A stretch of DNA of 56,618 nucleotides from an uncultured Bacteroidales bacterium (GTDB lineage Bacteria > Bacteroidota > Bacteroidia > Bacteroidales > UBA932). Location of the stretch: NCBI GenBank assembly GCA_949297365.1, contig CASFSL010000019.1:1-56618 (forward strand), read 5' to 3'. Within the stretch, counting starts at the first letter, position 1, and every line of letters starts with the position of its first letter. This document shows, in pieces, positions 9,428 to 18,178 of the stretch. Under the pieces are notes generated by a model. That model did no database searches, was not told the DNA's origin, and saw only the letters and a list, made by a program, of their open reading frames with translations. The position numbers were made by a program, and so were the translations under genes.

Positions 9428-11239
9428 CTACCCATTCATGGATATTAGGAACTCCTCATTGCTTACCGTCCCCTCCAGCTGCTTCTTCATGAACTCCATG
9501 GCCTCCACGCTGGTCATATCGGCCAGATAGTTGCGGAGAATCCACATACGGTTGATGGTGTCCTTGCTCAGAAGCAGGTCATCGCGGCGGGTACTGCTGA
9601 GAGTGACATCCACTGCGGGGAATATGCGCTTGTTGGCCAGTTTGCGGTCCAGCTGCAGCTCCATGTTGCCGGTACCCTTGAACTCCTCGAAGATTACCTC
9701 ATCCATCTTGGAACCGGTGTCAGTCAGGGCCGTAGCAAGAATCGTCAGGGAACCGCCGTTCTCAATATTGCGGGCCGCGCCGAAGAAACGCTTGGGCTTG
9801 TGGAGTGCGTTGGCATCCACACCTCCCGAGAGCACCTTGCCCGAAGCCGGCTGTACTGTATTGAAAGCGCGGGCCAGACGGGTAATGGAATCCAGGAATA
9901 TGACCACGTCGTGGCCGCACTCCACCAGACGCTTTGCCTTTTCCAGCACGATGCTGGCCACCTTAACATGTCTCTCCGCAGGCTCGTCGAAAGTAGAGGC
10001 CACTACCTCGGCCTTGACACTGCGGGCCATGTCCGTAACTTCCTCGGGACGCTCGTCTATCAGAAGCACTATCATATAGACCTCAGGATGATTGTCCGCT
10101 ATGGCATTGGCTATGGACTTAAGCAGTATGGTCTTACCTGTCTTGGGCTGGGCTACGATAAGTCCTCGCTGACCCTTTCCTATCGGGGTGAACAGATCCA
10201 CCACCCTGCACGATAGGTCATTGTGACCGTTTCCTGTAAGGGTGAATTTCTCGTCGGGGAAAAGGGGCGTCAGGAAGTCAAAAGGAACTCTGTCCCTGAT
10301 GTACTCGGGGGTACGGCCGTTGATGGTATGAATCTTCACCAAAGGGAAATACTTGTCCCCCTCGCGCGGCGGACGTATCTCGCCTATGATGGTGTCTCCT
10401 GTCTTCAGAGCGTAGGACTTTATCTGATTCTGCGACACATAGATGTCGTCAGGTGAGTTCAGATAGTTGTAGTCGGACGAGCGGAGAAATCCGTAACCGT
10501 CAGGCATAATCTCCAGCACCCCCTGAGCCTCCACGATACCCTCGTACTCGACTCTGGCCGGCTTCTGCTGGAAATCTTCTCTTTTTCTGCGCTCTTCCCT
10601 CGGCTGTCTTGCATCAGGTGCGGGCTGGCTTTCAGAAGAGACATTCTGCGGCTGAGGCCGCTCAGCCGCAAGAGGATTCTGCTCCTGCTGCTGGGGCTGA
10701 GGCTGGGCCTGATTCTGTCCACGGGGAGTACGCTTCCGACCTCTGTGCGCACCCGGCTGCTTCGCCGTCGGTGTCGCCTGAGAAGGAGTCTGTTCCGAAC
10801 GTTGCTCCGTTGCCTTGGGCTGGGCAGCTGCCTCTTCTTTCTCTGTCTCGGACTGATTAATCTCAGCCTGCGGTGCTTCTGCTGCAGGAGCCGCTGCCTC
10901 GGGGACAGAGTTCTTCTTCGGACGACCGCGTTTCCTCTTCACCGGAGCCTCTCCGGCAGGAGCCGTTTCCGGGGTCTTTTCCTCGACTTCCCTCACAGCA
11001 GATCCCGTCGCCTTGGTATCATCTCCCGTCTGCACCGCCTCTCCGGCAGGAGTCTTGGTAATCCTGCTGCGGCGTCTCTTCAGACGGGGCACCTCATCGC
11101 TCTGAACCGCCTGCTCATCCAGTATCTTATATACCAGATCCTCCTTCGACATCGACTCGGCCTTTTTGACACCCAATTCCCTGGCTATGGCATTGAGTTC
11201 ATCCAGACTTTTCGAATGTAATTCCAATATTCCGTACAT
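9428..11239 (-). CDS. rho: Transcription termination factor Rho with long disordered insertion
   Basis: Rho is the hexameric RNA-dependent ATPase that terminates transcription. The C-terminal 370 residues are canonical: the cold-shock RNA-binding part ([19 protein letters not shown]), Walker A AQPKTGKT near residue 363, the [10 protein letters not shown] motif and the Q/R loops. The N-terminal SAP-like helix bundle (residues 1-45) is followed by about 160 residues (roughly 50-210) rich in lysine, arginine, glutamine, alanine and proline, with no predicted fold. This makes the protein 603 residues against about 420 in E. coli. Such insertions are known in Bacteroidota Rho, where one has been linked to phase separation. 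The gene follows ridA by 8 bases. Confidence 0.97.
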   Translation of the reverse strand: MYGILELHSKSLDELNAIARELGVKKAESMSKEDLVYKILDEQAVQSDEVPRLKRRRSRITKTPAGEAVQTGDDTKATGSAVREVEEKTPETAPAGEAPVKRKRGRPKKNSVPEAAAPAAEAPQAEINQSETEKEEAAAQPKATEQRSEQTPSQATPTAKQPGAHRGRKRTPRGQNQAQPQPQQQEQNPLAAERPQPQNVSSESQPAPDARQPREERRKREDFQQKPARVEYEGIVEAQGVLEIMPDGYGFLRSSDYNYLNSPDDIYVSQNQIKSYALKTGDTIIGEIRPPREGDKYFPLVKIHTINGRTPEYIRDRVPFDFLTPLFPDEKFTLTGNGHNDLSCRVVDLFTPIGKGQRGLIVAQPKTGKTILLKSIANAIADNHPEVYMIVLLIDERPEEVTDMARSVKAEVVASTFDEPAERHVKVASIVLEKAKRLVECGHDVVIFLDSITRLARAFNTVQPASGKVLSGGVDANALHKPKRFFGAARNIENGGSLTILATALTDTGSKMDEVIFEEFKGTGNMELQLDRKLANKRIFPAVDVTLSSTRRDDLLLSKDTINRMWILRNYLADMTSVEAMEFMKKQLEGTVSNEEFLISMNG

Positions 11240-11247
11240 CTGCGAAC

Positions 11248-11625
11248 TTATTTAACTGCTATTACCTCAGCCTCTGCCAACGCGCCTTTGGGAAGTGCGG
11301 CCACCTGAAAGGCCACGCGGGCCGGATATGGTTCGCTGAAGTACTTCGAATACACTTCATTCAGAGTGCCGAAATCAGCCATATCCTGCAGATACACCGT
11401 AGTCTTGACTACATTGCTGAAGTCATAGCCGGCTTCTGAGAGCACATGACCTATGTTCTTGAACACCTGCTCCAACTGTTCTCTCACTCCGCCCTCGGGG
11501 AATTTGCCGGTAGCGGCATCTATCGGGAGTTGTCCTGACACGTACAATGTTCCATTTGTTTCAATTGCCTGGCTGTAGGGTCCCACCGCTGCGGGAGCGA
11601 GAGGGGAAGATATCACTTTTTTCAT
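11248..11625 (-). CDS. ridA: RidA family enamine/imine deaminase
   Basis: RidA hydrolyses reactive 2-aminoacrylate and related enamines or imines made by PLP enzymes. The 125-residue protein is full length. It has the family N-terminus ([18 protein letters not shown]), the YVSGQLPID strand, and the C-terminal [19 protein letters not shown] segment with the catalytic arginine. Trimeric chorismate-mutase-like fold is expected. It sits between lptD (23-base gap) and rho (8-base gap) on one strand, probably co-transcribed, although the three functions are unrelated. Confidence 0.95.
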   Translation of the reverse strand: MKKVISSPLAPAAVGPYSQAIETNGTLYVSGQLPIDAATGKFPEGGVREQLEQVFKNIGHVLSEAGYDFSNVVKTTVYLQDMADFGTLNEVYSKYFSEPYPARVAFQVAALPKGALAEAEVIAVK

Positions 11626-11648
11626 CTTAATAAATATTTAGTTAATAA

Positions 11649-14510
11649 TTAATTATCCCATTCGGACGAACCTTTGCGGTAGGACAGCAGGTCTGCAAGA
11701 GCCGCCGCCTTGGCATTGATTCTGAAACTCCACTGCTTCCACTGCCCGAGAGGCACCCACGAGAAGGATATCTCAAAACAATGCAGGTCGTAAGTGGCGC
11801 TTATCTGGGTCGTGGTCAGTTTCATCTTGGTCAGGTCAAAACCGGTGGTGAGGTTGAGGTTCAAGGCTTTGGTCAGCCTGACCTGACCGTTGACATTGAG
11901 AGTCTGAGTATGATTGTCCCTGACTATGAGCTGATCGTTGCTGTACTGGTATGTCCTTGAATAGTTATAGGAATAGTTGAATGACACTGACCACGGCACA
12001 TTGGGGTTCAGATAGTAAATCCAACCTCCCGGTATATATTCCCCGGTAATAGGATGATAGAACACCCTGGTATAGGCCGGGGATTCTCCGGACATCGTCA
12101 CGCCTCCTCCACCGCCGCCGTCAAGCACTCCTGAAGGAGCACCACCTCTGTTTCCTCCGCCGCTCCTGTTGACACCGCCGCCGGCTCCGTCATTGCCTTT
12201 GCCGGCACCCTCTCCGGACAGACTGAAACTTAGTGAGACGTTGGCATTTGTCAGACGGGCCAGCCGTCCTGTCTGCACCACATTGAACTGATTGTACCTG
12301 CGGCCACGGTAGTCCACCGCATAAGGATCCAGGGTCATACCGGCTGAAACACTGACTTTCTCCAGCACATTGGTGGTCATACTGACATTGATGTTGGAGA
12401 GTTTCATGGAATCCGCCAGAAAGTTATAGTTTCCTGAAAGGTTCAGGTTGTCTATCAGCTTTATCTTCTTGAGTCCGGTTCCTGTGGTGTCCTTTCTGTC
12501 CACGACCTTGGCTTCCACGTTGTTGCCAAGCTGGAAACTGATTGAGGCCGTCTCTCCCGGCGAAGGAGGACTGTACAGACCGCCGGACCACTTGTTGTAC
12601 TCGAGCGTATGCTGCTCTCCGTGTATATCGGTATAGTTGTAGACTCTGTATCCGTTCATGGCCGTTCCCATTTCCGGCGCATAGTTCACTGATATGGACG
12701 GAGACACCATATGTCTGATAGCCTTGAGCTTGCCGCGCCTGAAATTGAACATACCGTACAGACGGGTGCTCAAGGCCGCGCTGGCTGAAAAGTCCTGGCT
12801 TATGCCGAAATCCTCGAAAAGGCCGGTACGGGTCGTCTCCACTTTGTCGGTCTCAGGATTGTAGTACTGATTCTGGGAACTGAAATACCAGTTCATACCG
12901 TATGAGACCGACGGAGCCAGAGTAATGTACTTGAGTATGGTGAAAGTAGGCAGACCTATGGAAAATTTGTGGGTCATACCGGTCTGCATCTTATCCCAGA
13001 AATCCGGGTCACGCACCTCGCTGGCTTTGAAATTAATCTTGTTCTGCAGGGTTGTGTTGTAGCTCAGGGCAAACTGTTCATACCACTTCTCTCCTCCCAC
13101 CCTGTTCTTCCTCTTGAAAGGATAGAATCTGTTCACGTTCAGGGTGATATTCGGGAATGTAATGGCATAGGAACTGTCCCTGGAGTTCTGACTGTGCAGG
13201 GCATTCACCGACACGCTCAGTGCGCTCCATGTCCTTGAGTACGATATGGAGGATGATGTCTGGCTGTTCAAGGCGTCATTGACGTTATTATAATTGTACT
13301 TGTTGTTGGCCGGACTGGAGAAATTGACCGATGCCCTGAATGACGTTCCCGGCCTCGCCTTCGGGTCCTGAGTATGACTCCACCTTAGGCTGAAGTTCTG
13401 GGTCTGGAAAAAATCCGCGCTTCCCTTCTCGCCCGTCTGGTCATTGGAGAAAGACAGATCCAGAGTTCCGTTCATCTTATACCTCCACTTGTATCTGGAA
13501 GACATATTGACACTCCACGAGCCCTTGGTAAAGATCGTACCGGTAAGAGCCACGTCAAAGTAATCTCCCAACACCAGGTAGAATCCTCCGTCCTTGATAA
13601 ACAGACCCCTCGCCGCCTCCTCACCGAAGTTAGGGAAGAGTATGCCGCTGGCCCTGTCCTTCTGCTTGGGCACGAAACCGAACGGAAGCATCAGAGGATA
13701 CAGCGGGACATCGGCCAGCACCAGATATGCCGGGCCGAATACCGTCTTCTGCTTGGGCTCGGTCTCAACCTTGGCCTTTGTCATCCTCAGATAAAAATGC
13801 GGATGGTCCAGATCGCAGACCGAATATTTTCCGCCCGAAATGTTAATGGACCTGTCCGGCATCATATTGAGGTTCTCTCCTCTCATCACACCGTCAGTCT
13901 CCGATGTGACCATATTCTTTATCCTGGCCTTCGATGTCTTGAAATTGTAGAACACATTGTCCATCGAATATGTCTTGCCCGCCTGGGTCATCTCCGGCTT
14001 GCCCGTAACCACTCCAGCCGTATCGGCCACACCGGCCGCATACACTACCTGACGGTCCACATCGTACTGCATGTACTCCGCCTTCAGCGTCATGTCTCCG
14101 TAAGTAACGCTGGCGTCGCCATAATAGTAAATCATCTTGCGGCCCGATGAAAAATCCTCCACGACAGAATCAACCGCAGTTGAAAACGCAGGCATATCCA
14201 GCATACCGCTCCGGACAGTGGTGTCCGGCCTGAAAAGAGAGTCGGTAGCCTCCAGCGAATCCGGCACTGACACTGAATCCGCCCCGACCTGGAGTGTATC
14301 CAATGCCGTACTGTCCCGAAATACTGAATCCGGCACCGCCACGGACATGTCCGGAAGTATCTGCAGATCGCTCTGACGCGCAAGTGAATCCTGCTGAAGC
14401 TGCTCCATACGCGCATGACGGTCAGCGTATACGGCCCCTACCTGCCATACTGTAGATATGACGGCTGCCACAGACGCGGTGATAGTCATGAATACTTTAT
14501 GGAACTGCAT
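11649..14510 (-). CDS. lptD: LptD-like outer-membrane LPS assembly protein
   Basis: This 953-residue protein starts with a signal-anchor-like hydrophobic segment, then a serine/aspartate/valine-rich linker to about residue 115. A periplasmic OstA/LptA-like beta-jellyroll follows (about 120-245, with YYGDASVTYGDMTLKAEYMQY and later VMRGENLNMMPDRSINISGGKYSVC). The remaining two thirds form a large beta-barrel with many alternating strands. This is the architecture of the Bacteroidota putative LPS assembly protein LptD, which with LptE inserts LPS into the outer leaflet. A glycine/serine-rich loop of about 45 residues near residues 770-815 is unusual and probably surface-exposed. The promoter at 14553-14584 interlocks with that of the divergent amidase gene. 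Confidence 0.88.
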   Translation of the reverse strand: MQFHKVFMTITASVAAVISTVWQVGAVYADRHARMEQLQQDSLARQSDLQILPDMSVAVPDSVFRDSTALDTLQVGADSVSVPDSLEATDSLFRPDTTVRSGMLDMPAFSTAVDSVVEDFSSGRKMIYYYGDASVTYGDMTLKAEYMQYDVDRQVVYAAGVADTAGVVTGKPEMTQAGKTYSMDNVFYNFKTSKARIKNMVTSETDGVMRGENLNMMPDRSINISGGKYSVCDLDHPHFYLRMTKAKVETEPKQKTVFGPAYLVLADVPLYPLMLPFGFVPKQKDRASGILFPNFGEEAARGLFIKDGGFYLVLGDYFDVALTGTIFTKGSWSVNMSSRYKWRYKMNGTLDLSFSNDQTGEKGSADFFQTQNFSLRWSHTQDPKARPGTSFRASVNFSSPANNKYNYNNVNDALNSQTSSSISYSRTWSALSVSVNALHSQNSRDSSYAITFPNITLNVNRFYPFKRKNRVGGEKWYEQFALSYNTTLQNKINFKASEVRDPDFWDKMQTGMTHKFSIGLPTFTILKYITLAPSVSYGMNWYFSSQNQYYNPETDKVETTRTGLFEDFGISQDFSASAALSTRLYGMFNFRRGKLKAIRHMVSPSISVNYAPEMGTAMNGYRVYNYTDIHGEQHTLEYNKWSGGLYSPPSPGETASISFQLGNNVEAKVVDRKDTTGTGLKKIKLIDNLNLSGNYNFLADSMKLSNINVSMTTNVLEKVSVSAGMTLDPYAVDYRGRRYNQFNVVQTGRLARLTNANVSLSFSLSGEGAGKGNDGAGGGVNRSGGGNRGGAPSGVLDGGGGGGVTMSGESPAYTRVFYHPITGEYIPGGWIYYLNPNVPWSVSFNYSYNYSRTYQYSNDQLIVRDNHTQTLNVNGQVRLTKALNLNLTTGFDLTKMKLTTTQISATYDLHCFEISFSWVPLGQWKQWSFRINAKAAALADLLSYRKGSSEWDN

Positions 14511-14552
14511 TAAAATTAATGAAGATACTGGTTCGTCTTAGAGTAATTGCCG

Positions 14553-14584
14553 ACAAATATAGTCTTTTTTGAACTCATACCAAA
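14553..14584 (-). promoter_or_regulatory. Promoter for lptD-ridA-rho
   Basis: On the minus strand TTTG (14584-14581), 19 bases, then TATATTTGT (14561-14553) form a full Bacteroidota promoter. The predicted leader is about 37 bases. It overlaps the plus-strand amidase promoter by 17 bases. Confidence 0.75.
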
Positions 14585-14600
14585 GTTTTATTAACTTTGC
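14568..14600 (+). promoter_or_regulatory. Promoter for the amidase-MlaD genes
   Basis: TTTG (14568-14571), 20 bases, then TAACTTTGC (14592-14600) match the Bacteroidota consensus. The first possible start codon for the amidase with a signal peptide is at 14609, so the leader would be only about 4-6 bases. Confidence 0.75.
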
Positions 14601-14608
14601 TTACTGAA

Positions 14609-15679
14609 ATGAAAAGAATCATCACACTGCTTTTTCTTGCGGCTCTTTGGGCCACACTTTCAGCATCTACAAGCTTAAATGCTCAGAATAAGCAACTTGT
14701 AGAGCTCAAAACCGTCGTAATAGATGCCGGTCACGGCGGTCACGACCCTGGTGCGACAAATGGGAAAATCTATGAAAAAAACATCACGCTCTCCGTCGCC
14801 AAGCGTCTTGGAGAACTCATCAAGAAGAATTACCCGTCCATAAATGTAATCTATACCAGAAGCGACGACCGGTTCGTGGAACTGTACAGACGCGCCGACA
14901 TCGCCAACAAGAACAACGCAGACCTGTTCATCTCCATACATGTCAACTCCGCCGGAGACCGCTCGGCCAGAGGACACGAGACATTCGTCATGGGCCAGGA
15001 CAAGAACAGCGAGAACTTCGAGATATGCCGGACAGAGAACAGCGTAATCGTACTGGAGGACGACTACTCGTCCAACTATCAGGGATTCGACCCCGGCAAC
15101 CCGGAGTCATACATCATATTCAGCCTGCTGCAGAACTCCCATCTGGAGCAGAGCACCGATTTCGCGACGCTGGTACAGCAATACGCCGATGCCGGTCCCA
15201 TATCCAACAACCGAGGTGTCAAACAGGCCAATTTCATCGTTCTCTGGAAATGCACCATGCCGGCCGTACTGATTGAACTGGGCTTCATATCCAATGCAAA
15301 CGACATACGGACACTCACGGACAAGGCCGGCCAGCAGCATATAGCCGAGAACATATTCAAGGCATTCAAGGCCTATAAAAAAGGTTACGACACCGAGGTC
15401 ATCATCCCGGACAGTTCTGAACAGGATGCCCGGGATGACAGCCGTACCGTCCGGACCGCAGTCCCCGATGACGGGAAATTCGGCATTCAGATTCTGGCAT
15501 CCAGGAACCTGCTGCCCAAGGACGCGCCCGAGTTCAGGGGATGGAACTGCATGTACATAAAGTCCGGAAAGACCTATAAATACTATGTCGGTTCATACAG
15601 CTCGAAAGAAGAGGCCCGGGAGGCCCTGCCCAATGTCAGGAACAGTTTTCCCGGAGCATTCATCATCAACATAGAATAA
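14609..15679 (+). CDS. N-acetylmuramoyl-L-alanine amidase (Amidase_3)
   Basis: This 356-residue exported zinc amidase cleaves the amide bond between MurNAc and the stem peptide in peptidoglycan. It has a signal peptide (MKRIITLLFLAALWATLSAS) and the Amidase_3 domain at about residues 30-255. The zinc-binding motifs are IDAGHGGHDPGA, the glutamate in the YEKNITL segment, SIHVNSA, and the final catalytic ALIELGF-type stretch (VLIELGFISN). The C-terminal 75 residues (FGIQILASRNLLP onward) resemble a SPOR domain, which binds denuded glycans at the division site. ATG 14609 was chosen because an upstream TTG lies inside the -7 element. The mlaD-like gene follows after 10 bases. Confidence 0.93.
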   Translation: MKRIITLLFLAALWATLSASTSLNAQNKQLVELKTVVIDAGHGGHDPGATNGKIYEKNITLSVAKRLGELIKKNYPSINVIYTRSDDRFVELYRRADIANKNNADLFISIHVNSAGDRSARGHETFVMGQDKNSENFEICRTENSVIVLEDDYSSNYQGFDPGNPESYIIFSLLQNSHLEQSTDFATLVQQYADAGPISNNRGVKQANFIVLWKCTMPAVLIELGFISNANDIRTLTDKAGQQHIAENIFKAFKAYKKGYDTEVIIPDSSEQDARDDSRTVRTAVPDDGKFGIQILASRNLLPKDAPEFRGWNCMYIKSGKTYKYYVGSYSSKEEAREALPNVRNSFPGAFIINIE

Positions 15680-15689
15680 TCACAGTACC

Positions 15690-16574
15690 ATGAGAAAAGA
15701 GATAAAAACCGGACTGTTCGCCGTTATCGTTCTGGCAGTCGCGCTGTTCATGATAGAATTCCTCAAAGGCAAGGATGTCTTCTCCAGGAACAACACCTAT
15801 TATATAATATATCCGTCTGTAGAAGGACTGAGCGTCTCTACCGGCGTAACGGTCGGGGGCTATGCAGCCGGCATCATTTCAGATATCGAATACAACAGAC
15901 AGACCATGAACTACACTGTGTCCGCCAGCATATCCAGAGAATTTGACATTCCCAAGGACTCTTACATTGAGGTCTACAGCTCAGACATACTCGGCACCAG
16001 GAAACTGCGGGTCAGGATGGGGTCATCATCCGTCATGGCCTCCTCCGGCGACACCCTCCGCGGCTGCGTGGAGGCGGACATGCTGTCCGCTATCACAGGG
16101 AGCCTGGACTCCCTGATGAGAAGCATCGGAACTACGGTCGAGTCCGTCAATCTGATACTGGACGAGGAGAACCGCGCCGAAGTCCGTCAGCTGCTCAAAA
16201 GGCTCAACAGCACAGCCGGCAATCTGGACAGAATCTCAGCCATGCTCCAGAGCAAGAGTCCCGACATAGAGACACTGCTGTCCAACCTCAGCTCCATCTC
16301 CGCCACCCTGGACTCCGCGGCCACAGCCATAAACGGAACCGCCGCTAACGCCGAGGCCATCACCGCCTCACTGAAAGAAGCCGACCTGACAGGCATGACC
16401 GACTCAATCAGGTCCCTGGCCGGCAGACTGCAGGACCCGGACGGAAGCATAGGGAAACTGATGAGCTCGGACTCACTGTACAATGCCCTCACAGCCCTCT
16501 CAAACGACCTGGATTCTCTGGTCAACAACATAAGGAAAGACCCCAAAAAGTATATAAAAATTTCTATATTTTGA
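15690..16574 (+). CDS. MlaD/MCE family lipid-transport substrate-binding protein
   Basis: This 294-residue protein has one N-terminal membrane anchor (TGLFAVIVLAVALFMIEFLKG). It then has an MCE domain at about residues 38-118 (GLSVSTGVTVGGYAAGIISDIEY ... LGTRKLRVRMG), followed by a long helical serine/leucine-rich region. MCE proteins form hexameric rings that shuttle phospholipids across the periplasm. The usual partners MlaE (permease) and MlaF (ATPase) are not adjacent; they may be encoded elsewhere. It is 10 bases downstream of the amidase, so the two cell-envelope genes are probably one transcript. Confidence 0.88.
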   Translation: MRKEIKTGLFAVIVLAVALFMIEFLKGKDVFSRNNTYYIIYPSVEGLSVSTGVTVGGYAAGIISDIEYNRQTMNYTVSASISREFDIPKDSYIEVYSSDILGTRKLRVRMGSSSVMASSGDTLRGCVEADMLSAITGSLDSLMRSIGTTVESVNLILDEENRAEVRQLLKRLNSTAGNLDRISAMLQSKSPDIETLLSNLSSISATLDSAATAINGTAANAEAITASLKEADLTGMTDSIRSLAGRLQDPDGSIGKLMSSDSLYNALTALSNDLDSLVNNIRKDPKKYIKISIF

Positions 16575-16757
16575 AATAAAATCGTAACATTTTTTCATTA
16601 AAAAATTTTTTAAAATTAAATCGTCTTGATAAACAAGATGTTTAAAAATTTGAAGAAATTTTTATTTTTTTAATTGATTTTTTTTACTCAATTTTGCTCT
16701 TCCCAATGAGGGAAAACTGATACTTAATTTACAAAATTTTCAACAGATACTTGAGGA
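16575..16757. other. Very AT-rich gap upstream of dnaA, possible origin or unwinding region
   Basis: These 183 bases between mlaD and dnaA are overwhelmingly A and T, with long runs such as TTTTTTTTACTC, in an otherwise fairly GC-rich window. A hairpin (16622-16640) lies within it. The only DnaA-box-like sequence I see is TTTTCAACA at 16737-16745, with two differences from TTATCCACA. The location next to dnaA makes oriC possible, but without a box cluster the call is weak. It must also contain the dnaA promoter, for which no clean TAnnTTTG is visible. Confidence 0.35.
16622..16640. other. Hairpin after the MlaD-like gene
   Basis: CGTCTTG and CAAGATG form a 7-base stem (one G-T pair) around ATAAA, about 48 bases after the mlaD stop codon. 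It is followed by TTTAAAAATTTG, so it could be a weak terminator. Confidence 0.4.
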
Positions 16758-18167
16758 ATGGATTACCGCGAAGTATGGGATAACTGTCTGCAAATCATAA
16801 GGGATAACATCCCTGAGAGCAGTTACAGGACGTGGTTTGAGCCTATCAGACCAGTCCGGCTGGAAGGGAGTACCCTCACCATTCAGGTACCCTCAGGTTT
16901 CTTCCCCGAATACATCGAGGCCCACTACATCGACATCCTGCGTTCCTCCATGAAAAGGGTTATCGGAAAGGATGCGAAGCTCGTATATGAAGTATCAGTA
17001 GTGAAGAACTCCACCGTACGCTATCCGGCCGGCAGACCTGACTCCGGGATCGTCAATCCGGACATAGCCCTGCCCAAGGAAAAGGTAGAGAAGATCGACG
17101 ACCCTTATGTGATTCCAGGCATCAAGGGCATAACGGTCAATCCCAATCTCAACTACAACTATTCTTTTGAGAATCTCATAGAAGGAGACTGCAACCGTCT
17201 GGGCCGCGCTGCCGGACTGGCCATTGCGGAGAACCCCGGAAGCACAGCATACAATCCTTTTTTTGTATACGGTGGCCCCGGTCTGGGAAAGACCCATCTG
17301 GCACAGGCCATAGGCATAGAGATAAAGGAGAAATATGCCGGGAAAGTGGTTCTCTATGTCACTGCCAACCGTTTCGTTACCCATTATATGGACTCGATTC
17401 AGAAGAACGCCATGACGGACTTCCTGCACTACTATCAGTCGATGGATGTCCTCATCATAGACGATGTTCATGAGTTTGCCGACAAGCCGGGTACCCAGAA
17501 CGCATTCTTCCAGATATTCAACTACCTGCACCAGCTCGGGAAACAGCTGATCTTCACATCGGACAGAGCGCCGGCCGACCTGCAGGGACTGGAGCAGAGG
17601 CTTCTCTCCCGGTTCAAGTGGGGACTTACTACGGAGCTGCTTCCTCCAGACATGAAGACAAGGGTGGCTATCCTGAAAGCCAAGAGTTTCCGGGAAGGAA
17701 TCACACTGGACGACGGAATCATAGACTACATAGCATCCAAAGTCACAGACAATGTGCGGGAGCTCGAAGGCACTCTGGCCTCGCTGATGGCGCACGCCAC
17801 TCTGACCAAGAGAAAGATTACCCTCCAGCTGGCTCAGGAGATTATCGAGAAGATAGTAACGGTGAATACCAGCGAAGTATCCATCACCAAGATCCGCAAC
17901 ACGGTCAGTGACTATTTCGGCATATCCAACGACGTTATGCTCTCCAACTCCAGAAAGAGGGAGATCGTCCAGGCCAGACAGATAGCCATGTACCTGTGCC
18001 GCCAGCACACCGGCAAGTCCCTTACCTCCATCGGCAGTGAACTGGGCGGGAAGAACCACGCGACTGTCCTGCACGCCTGCGAGACCGTATGCGACCTGAT
18101 GGCCACGGACCGCTCCTTCAAGCAGTACGTCACCGACATTGAGAAGAAACTCAAATCCAACATCTAA
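16758..18167 (+). CDS. dnaA: Chromosomal replication initiator DnaA
   Basis: DnaA binds and melts the chromosomal origin. The 469-residue protein has all four domains: the DnaB/DiaA-interaction N-terminus (1-80), a linker, the AAA+ domain with Walker A GGPGLGKTH near residue 172 and IIDDVHEFADKPGTQNAFF (Walker B), and the C-terminal helix-turn-helix. The DnaA signature reads GGKNHATVLHA, with Asn where the common form has Asp (GG-R/K-DH), a position that contacts DNA in E. coli. The ATG is preceded by GAGGA. The gene heads a likely operon with pepD (11-base gap) and rpe (8-base gap). Confidence 0.98.
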   Translation: MDYREVWDNCLQIIRDNIPESSYRTWFEPIRPVRLEGSTLTIQVPSGFFPEYIEAHYIDILRSSMKRVIGKDAKLVYEVSVVKNSTVRYPAGRPDSGIVNPDIALPKEKVEKIDDPYVIPGIKGITVNPNLNYNYSFENLIEGDCNRLGRAAGLAIAENPGSTAYNPFFVYGGPGLGKTHLAQAIGIEIKEKYAGKVVLYVTANRFVTHYMDSIQKNAMTDFLHYYQSMDVLIIDDVHEFADKPGTQNAFFQIFNYLHQLGKQLIFTSDRAPADLQGLEQRLLSRFKWGLTTELLPPDMKTRVAILKAKSFREGITLDDGIIDYIASKVTDNVRELEGTLASLMAHATLTKRKITLQLAQEIIEKIVTVNTSEVSITKIRNTVSDYFGISNDVMLSNSRKREIVQARQIAMYLCRQHTGKSLTSIGSELGGKNHATVLHACETVCDLMATDRSFKQYVTDIEKKLKSNI

Positions 18168-18178
18168 TACCTACAGTC

